This document shows, piece by piece, positions 59,108 through 64,000 of a stretch of DNA of 64,000 nt. The translations under genes and the position numbers were made by a program. Every line of letters begins with the position of its first letter. Position 1 is the stretch's first letter. The notes under the pieces are model-generated. The model did not search any database. It saw only the letters and a program-made list of their open reading frames with translations, and was not told where the DNA came from. This DNA comes from Martelella mediterranea DSM 17316 (GTDB lineage Bacteria; Pseudomonadota; Alphaproteobacteria; Rhizobiales; Rhizobiaceae): positions 2,064,001-2,128,000 of the forward strand of contig NZ_CP020330.1 in NCBI RefSeq assembly GCF_002043005.1. The letters run 5' to 3'.

Positions 59108-60478
59108 CTAGGATCGGACGTCGGCAAACACCTCCGCGATGGTCTTTTCCAGCGTATCGAACATCCCCTCCATTTCCTGACGGGTGATGATGAAGGGCGG
59201 CGCCAGCACGACGGAGGCGCCGAGCGGACGGCAGATCAACCCGTTCTGAAGCGCCGTGTTGGCGATCTTTTCGGAGATGCCGACCTTGCTGTCGAAAGCG
59301 GCTTTGGTGTTCTTGTCGGCAACAATCTCGATTGCACCCATGAACCCGACGCCGCGCACCTCGCCGGCGTGAGGGTGGTCGGCGAACCGGCCAAGCCGCT
59401 CCTGAAAGTGCGGGGTAAGCGCACGCACATTGTCGATCAGCCCCTCATTTTCGATCACATCGAGGGCCTTCAGCGCCACCGCGCTGCCGAGCGGGCTGCC
59501 GGCGGCGGTGAAGCCGTTGGGGAATTCGCCGAAGCGCTCCGACGCCTCCATCAATGCGGCCGTGAGCTGCTCACCCAGAATGACCGCGCCCATCGGATAA
59601 TAGCCGGCCGTCAGGCACTTCGACGCGATGATCGCGTCGGGTTCGATGTCGTAGACGTCGCTGCCCCACATTTCGCCAAGGCGTCCGAAGCCGCAGATCA
59701 CCTCGTCGGCAATCAGCGGAATATCATATTTCCTGAGGATCGGGCGGATTGCCTGGAAATAGCCCTTCGATGGCGGAATCACGCCGCCGGCGCCCTGCAC
59801 CGGCTCGGCAAACATGCCGGCGATGGTTTCCGGTCCCTCGCGCTCGATCAGGTCTTCGAGGTTGCGCGCCATGCGCTGGGTGAAGTCCTCCTCGCTTTCC
59901 TCCGGCAGGCCGTAACGCCAGAAATGCGGGCAATCTGCATGGAGAAAACCGGGCAGCGGCAGGCCGAATTCGGCATTATAGGGCTTGCCCGTCATCGAGG
60001 CGGTGGCGATGGTGACGCCGTGATAGGCGTTATGCCGGGTGATGATCTTGCGCCGCTCCGGCTCGCCCCTGGCGCGGTTGATCATCCACAGCATCTTGAC
60101 CATGGTGTCGTTCGCCTCGGAGCCCGAATTGGTGTAGTAGACCTTGCCATCCTCGAACGGCGACAGGCCGATCAGTCGCTTCGATAGTTCGACCGTGACG
60201 TCGGCCACCCGGCCGAAGAAGGAATGGTAGCCGGGAAAACGCCGGGCCTGCGCGCACAGCGCATCGATCAGGCCCTGATGGTTGAAGCCGGCGACATTGT
60301 TCCAGAGCCCGGAATTGGCATCGAGATAGCGTTTGCCGTCGATATCGACCACGTAAATGCCGTCGCCGTGGGAGAGCACGATCGGGCCGACCTCATCCAG
60401 CGAGGCGAAATCGGAAAAGCCCGGAAAGACGTTCTCCATCCCTTGTTTTTCCCATGCGTGCATCATCGTCTCCGTCAT
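59108..60478 (-). CDS. Class III (omega) aminotransferase, PLP-dependent
   Basis: A 456-aa pyridoxal-phosphate enzyme of the omega-amino-acid:pyruvate transaminase group. TNSGSEANDTMVKM, HNAYHGVT, the ADEVICGFGRLGEMWG segment and Lys near residue 286 (IIASKCLTAGYYPMGAV) form the cofactor site. The likely donor is a primary amine or beta-/omega-amino acid with pyruvate as acceptor. It begins at ATG 60478 with alternatives a few codons on. It converges on rirA, 18 nt apart. The substrate is unknown. Confidence 0.9.
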   Translation of the reverse strand: MTETMMHAWEKQGMENVFPGFSDFASLDEVGPIVLSHGDGIYVVDIDGKRYLDANSGLWNNVAGFNHQGLIDALCAQARRFPGYHSFFGRVADVTVELSKRLIGLSPFEDGKVYYTNSGSEANDTMVKMLWMINRARGEPERRKIITRHNAYHGVTIATASMTGKPYNAEFGLPLPGFLHADCPHFWRYGLPEESEEDFTQRMARNLEDLIEREGPETIAGMFAEPVQGAGGVIPPSKGYFQAIRPILRKYDIPLIADEVICGFGRLGEMWGSDVYDIEPDAIIASKCLTAGYYPMGAVILGEQLTAALMEASERFGEFPNGFTAAGSPLGSAVALKALDVIENEGLIDNVRALTPHFQERLGRFADHPHAGEVRGVGFMGAIEIVADKNTKAAFDSKVGISEKIANTALQNGLICRPLGASVVLAPPFIITRQEMEGMFDTLEKTIAEVFADVRS

Positions 60479-60662
60479 TTCCCGTGGCAGCGAGGTTTGT
60501 CGCGAACGGCCGCCGCCGTCAACCCGTGTCGACCGTCCGGTGTAACGGCGGATTTAGGCCACGCGACGATACCAATTGTCTACGAAACGATTTAAGCAGG
60601 GCGGGAGCGTTTTTGCTGGCCTCTTTGCGGCCAGCGGTTGAGGAACCTATCGGGAGGACATC

Positions 60663-62330
60663 ATGACGGATAACGGTATCAGAAACCCCATATTGCCGGG
60701 GTTCAATCCCGATCCCTCGATCTGCCGCGTCGGCGATGATTACTATATCGCGACATCGACCTTCGAATGGTATCCCGGCGTGCAGATCCATCATTCCCGT
60801 GATCTCGCCAATTGGCAGTTGGCGGCGCGACCGCTGAACCGCGCCGGGCTGCTGGATATGCGCGGCAATTGCGACAGCGGCGGCATCTGGGCCCCATGCC
60901 TGACCCATGCGGACGGACTGTTCTGGCTGGTCTACACCGATGTGAAGCGCATTTCCGGCAGCTTTAAGGACGCGCCGAATTACCTCACCACCGCACCGAC
61001 GGTGGAAGGGCCTTGGTCGGACCGCGTCTTTCTCAATGCCAGCGGCTTCGATGCCTCGCTGTTTCACGCGCCGGATGGTCGAAAATATCTGCTGAACATG
61101 CTCTGGGACCACCGCCAGAAAGGCCATGGCGACCAGTTCGCCGGGATCGTGCTGCAGGAATATGATGTCGCGGCGCAAAAGCTCGTCGGTCCGATCCACA
61201 ACATCTTCCGGGGATCCGAGCGTAAGCTCACCGAGGCCCCGCACCTCTATTACCGTAATGGCTGGTACTATCTGATGACGGCCGAAGGCGGCACGGGCTA
61301 TGAACATGCGGTGACGCTTGCCCGCTCGCGCGATCTTCTCGGGCCGTACGAGATGCATCCGAATACCCATGTGCTGACCACGTTCGATGCGCCGGACGCG
61401 CCGCTACAGCGCTGCGGCCATGCCGATATCGTCGAAACGCAGACGGGCGAGACCTATATGGTGCATCTCTGCTCGCGCCCGGTTGACGTGGAATGGGACG
61501 AGGGCAAGGCCGCTTTTCGCCGGGGGCTGCCGGGCGAGGAAAACGAGCGTCGCCGCTCGCAGATGGGGCGCGAGACCGGCATCCAGAAAATGGAATGGCG
61601 CGATGATGGCTGGCTCTACCTCGCCGAGGGCGGCCATGCGCCGACCAGCCTGATCACCCCCGCGCCGAAAGGGCTTGAGCCCGCGCCGTTCGACGCGCCG
61701 CCGGTCCGCACCCGGTTCGCGTCCGGTCCGCTGCCCACCGACTTCCAGTGGCTGCGCAGCCCGGAGCCCGAGCGGATGTTCTCGCTCGATGCCCGGCCGG
61801 GTCACCTGCGCATCTTCGGCCGGATGTCGCCGGGCAATGTGTTCGAAAACGCCATGCTCGCCCGCCGCCAGACAGAGCATCGCTTCACGGCGACCACTGA
61901 GATCACGTTCGATCCGATCGACTTCCAGACCTTCGCCGGGCTGATGTGCTGGTACAACATGGCGCAGCATCATTTCCTCGCTGTCTGCCGCGAGGATGAC
62001 GGTAGCCGCGCCCTGCGGATCATGTCGGCGCTCGGCGATTTTCCCTTTGGCAAAACCGTTTTCGGCTGCGATCCCGAGCTGGTGCCGGATGGACCGCTGG
62101 AACTTCGGGTCTCGGTCGACAAGGCGGCGTTGCAGTTTTCCTGGCGCAGCGGGGAGGGTGCGTGGCGTGATATCGGGCCGGTGCTCGACGCGACGATCCT
62201 TTCCGATGAAGCGGGCGTGGGTGAGGGCAATAATTTCACCGGCGCCTTTGTCGGCATGGCGGCCTATGACACCGGCGGTCGCGGCCACCATGCCGATTTC
62301 GCCTGGTTCGATTACGCGCTTCGCGATTGA
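60663..62330 (+). CDS. Glycoside hydrolase family 43, beta-xylosidase-like
   Basis: A 555-aa intracellular GH43 enzyme. The five-bladed propeller carries catalytic base Asp17 (NPDPS), the pKa-tuning Asp near residue 129 (FDASLF) and acid Glu near residue 190 (LTEAPHLYY). A C-terminal beta-sandwich (about residues 345-555) is typical of subfamily 11 xylosidases. The lack of a signal peptide suggests it trims imported xylo-oligosaccharides. GGGAGG precedes the ATG. It could feed the sugar importers at the start of the window, but the distance makes that speculation. Confidence 0.9.
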   Translation: MTDNGIRNPILPGFNPDPSICRVGDDYYIATSTFEWYPGVQIHHSRDLANWQLAARPLNRAGLLDMRGNCDSGGIWAPCLTHADGLFWLVYTDVKRISGSFKDAPNYLTTAPTVEGPWSDRVFLNASGFDASLFHAPDGRKYLLNMLWDHRQKGHGDQFAGIVLQEYDVAAQKLVGPIHNIFRGSERKLTEAPHLYYRNGWYYLMTAEGGTGYEHAVTLARSRDLLGPYEMHPNTHVLTTFDAPDAPLQRCGHADIVETQTGETYMVHLCSRPVDVEWDEGKAAFRRGLPGEENERRRSQMGRETGIQKMEWRDDGWLYLAEGGHAPTSLITPAPKGLEPAPFDAPPVRTRFASGPLPTDFQWLRSPEPERMFSLDARPGHLRIFGRMSPGNVFENAMLARRQTEHRFTATTEITFDPIDFQTFAGLMCWYNMAQHHFLAVCREDDGSRALRIMSALGDFPFGKTVFGCDPELVPDGPLELRVSVDKAALQFSWRSGEGAWRDIGPVLDATILSDEAGVGEGNNFTGAFVGMAAYDTGGRGHHADFAWFDYALRD

Positions 62331-62346
62331 GGGTGGCCTCGCTCGA

Positions 62347-62376
62347 TTGACAATGCTGACTGTTTAACTCAACTAT
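62347..62376 (+). promoter_or_regulatory. Promoter with embedded IRO box before the siderophore-binding gene
   Basis: TTGACA (62347-62352), then a poor -10 (AACTAT, 62371-62376) after 18 bp. TGA-CTGTTTAAC-TCA (62357-62371) lies between them, an exact TGA-N9-TCA iron-responsive operator match. Confidence 0.65.
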
Positions 62377-62407
62377 TGCGCCCTGTTCATAACCAGCAGG
62401 GGTCATC

Positions 62408-63340
62408 ATGCATTCGGGCATTCTCGCATCCGCCGTCCTTTCCATCTCGCTCCTTACCGGTGGCGTCGCGTTCGCAGGGCAGGTGATCGACCATGCCATG
62501 GGTACGACGGAGGTGCCGGACGCGCCGCTCAGGGTGATCACGCTCACCAATGAGACGACCGAGGCCGCGCTGGCGCTCGGCGTAACCCCGGTCGGCGCGC
62601 CGCAATCCTGGTATGGCGATCCGTGGTATCCGCATCTGGGCGACAGGCTTGAGGGCACGGAAGTGCTCGGGACCGAACTCGCCGTCAATGTCGAACTGGT
62701 GGCCGCGCTCGAGCCGGACCTGATCATCGGCAGCCGCAAGCGCGACGAGGAGATTTACGGCCAGCTCTCGGCGATCGCACCCACGGTATTCATCGAAGGG
62801 CTCGGCGCCTGGAAGGACAATTTCGCCTTCGTCGCCGATGTGCTGAACCGCGAGGCCGAGGGCGAGGCGGCGCTCGCCAGCTACGAGGCGCGGGTTGCGG
62901 CCTTGAAGGACGGTCTCGGCGACAAGGTGGGCGAGAGCCTGTCCGTGGTGCGCTTCGTGCCGGGCCAGACCTATCTCTACCTCAAGGGCAGCTTCCTTGG
63001 TCATGTGCTGGCCGATGCCGGCTTCGCCCGCCCGCCGCAGCAGGATGCCGACGGGCTGTCGCTTGCGGTCGGGCGCGAAAGCATTCCCGACATGGATGGC
63101 GACCGGATATTCTGGCTGACCTATGACACCGGCGACGGCAAGGGCGATGCGATGGCCGAGGAATTCCTGTCCGACCCGCTGTGGTCGCGGCTTTCGGCGG
63201 TCAAGGATGGAAAGGTCTACGAGGTTGATGACGGCGTTTGGGCAACGGCCGGCGGCTGGTTCGCGGCGCAGGAAATGCTGGACGATCTCGCCGATGTCTA
63301 CGGCGTGGAACTGCCGCCGGCGGAGGCGGCCTCGGACTAA
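62408..63340 (+). CDS. Iron-siderophore ABC transporter substrate-binding protein (FecB type)
   Basis: A 310-aa cluster A-type binding protein with a signal peptide ending AFAG near residue 24 and the family's two-lobe, long-helix layout (RVITLTNETTEAALALGVTPVGAP and NVELVAALEPDLIIGS). It collects ferric-siderophore, haem or citrate complexes. An IRO box sits between its -35 and -10, so RirA control is expected. Its stop overlaps the convergent ATPase stop by four bases (63337-63340). The ligand is unknown. Confidence 0.88.
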   Translation: MHSGILASAVLSISLLTGGVAFAGQVIDHAMGTTEVPDAPLRVITLTNETTEAALALGVTPVGAPQSWYGDPWYPHLGDRLEGTEVLGTELAVNVELVAALEPDLIIGSRKRDEEIYGQLSAIAPTVFIEGLGAWKDNFAFVADVLNREAEGEAALASYEARVAALKDGLGDKVGESLSVVRFVPGQTYLYLKGSFLGHVLADAGFARPPQQDADGLSLAVGRESIPDMDGDRIFWLTYDTGDGKGDAMAEEFLSDPLWSRLSAVKDGKVYEVDDGVWATAGGWFAAQEMLDDLADVYGVELPPAEAASD

Positions 63341-64000
63341 GCCGACTGTCGCGAAAGCGGCACGATCACCGGCAGGTCGGTTTCCGGCAGCGGCAATATC
63401 CGGCAGTCGATATCGAATACCGCGCTGATCCGCTCTTCGGTCAGCACGTCGCGGGTCGCGCCTTCCGCCGCGATGCGGCCGTTTTCGAACAGCACGACAT
63501 GATCGGCATAGCGCAGCGCGTGGTTCAGATCGTGCAGCACGATCACGAAGCTACGTTGTTCGCGCCGGTTCAGCATCACCAGCAAATCCAGGATTTCGAG
63601 CGCGTGGGCGATGTCGAGGTGGTTGGTCGGCTCGTCGAGGAATATCCGCGGCGCGTCCTGCGCCAGCGTCATCGCGATCCAGGCGCGCTGCACCTGTCCG
63701 CCTGAAAGCTGGCCGATGCTGCGCCCGGCAAGCGCCTCCATGCCCGTGGTCCTGAGCGCGTTTTCGACCGCGCGCCGGTCCTCGGCGGACGGGCCGGAAA
63801 ACCGGCTGCGGCGGGAATAGCGCCCGAGCATGGCGAGATCAAACACGGTCATGTCCTCCGGCGCATCCGGCGACTGGCTCAGCATCGCGATTTCGCGGGC
63901 CAGCGCGCGCGGCGTCCAGTCGTCAAGCGCCTGACCTGCCACCTCCGCCTCGCCGCCGCTTGGCGCATGAAGCGCGCGCAGCACCTTGAGCGCGGTGGAT
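63337..64000 (-). CDS. Iron-siderophore ABC transporter ATPase (FepC/FecE type), truncated by window edge
   Basis: Cytoplasmic ATPase of an iron-complex importer. The N-terminus lies beyond the window, so Walker A is not seen. The visible part has the Q-loop region (IAMLSQSPDAPEDMTVFDLAMLGRY), signature LSGGQVQR, Walker B FLDEPTNHLD and switch His VLHDLNHAL. It converges on the FecB-type binding-protein gene with a 4-nt overlap. Its permease genes are probably further on, outside the window. Confidence 0.88.
   Translation of the reverse strand, partial: STALKVLRALHAPSGGEAEVAGQALDDWTPRALAREIAMLSQSPDAPEDMTVFDLAMLGRYSRRSRFSGPSAEDRRAVENALRTTGMEALAGRSIGQLSGGQVQRAWIAMTLAQDAPRIFLDEPTNHLDIAHALEILDLLVMLNRREQRSFVIVLHDLNHALRYADHVVLFENGRIAAEGATRDVLTEERISAVFDIDCRILPLPETDLPVIVPLSRQSA

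Overview
The window looks like chromosome from an alphaproteobacterium of the order Hyphomicrobiales, most likely a Rhizobiaceae-type organism. The sequence is GC-rich. It carries a rirA gene, an F1-ATPase operon (atpHAGDC) without the Fo genes, a three-gene transhydrogenase operon preceded by an aa3-oxidase subunit IV gene, a typical rhizobial palindromic intergenic repeat, and a tRNA-His with A73 and no encoded G-1. No phage, transposase, CRISPR array or plasmid replication gene was seen.

Layout. 0.1-13.6 kb is a carbohydrate-uptake region with two complete ABC importers. The first (81-4515) is followed by an alpha/beta hydrolase and a KduD-like dehydrogenase. The second (9411-13571) follows a Gfo/Idh/MocA oxidoreductase and a TIM-barrel isomerase and is divergent from a LacI repressor, with two LacI-type operators around a promoter. 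13.6-15.3 kb holds a small secreted Cys/His peptide, an EamA exporter and a small periplasmic protein. 15.3-25.4 kb is housekeeping: xerC, an acyltransferase, priA, a small membrane protein and atpHAGDC. 25.5-29.1 kb has a GGDEF-EAL protein and a WD40/COG0523 metallochaperone pair. 29.4-39.6 kb is accessory metabolism and regulation: LacI plus 2-hydroxyacid dehydrogenase, two MarR loci with clear inverted-repeat operators, a PuuD-like amidotransferase, a TRAP transporter whose TakP-like binding protein converges on its permease genes across a palindromic repeat, a DUF1398 protein and an MFS transporter.

39.8-43.2 kb is the CoxIV-pntAA-pntAB-pntB operon. 43.3-46.8 kb holds small genes: extensin-like protein, SpoIIAA-like, DUF2325, an IsdG/HmuQ-like monooxygenase, VOC, DUF423-like and truncated haemoglobin. 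46.8-48.9 kb is a DeoR regulator divergent from a class II aldolase. 48.9-50.6 kb is an FbpB-type iron permease. 50.7-53.6 kb encodes a large PAS-domain pseudokinase of PdhS/DivL type, followed by tRNA-His. 54.2-57.3 kb is an outer-membrane barrel gene and a Wza-like export lipoprotein. 57.4-59.1 kb is a ferric-iron binding protein divergent from rirA. The end holds a class III aminotransferase, a GH43 beta-xylosidase and a siderophore-type ABC binding protein with a convergent, truncated ABC ATPase.

The most coherent biology is an iron circuit. rirA lies beside an iron-binding-protein gene, and perfect TGA-N9-TCA iron-responsive operators sit at the promoters of both iron binding-protein genes in the window. 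A second theme is cell-cycle signalling: the pseudokinase has Tyr in place of the phospho-His and a CtrA-type TTAA-N7-TTAA site upstream. No wholly unprecedented system was identified. The pseudokinase, the orphan barrel/Wza pair and the paired-operator MarR loci are the best candidates for new biology.
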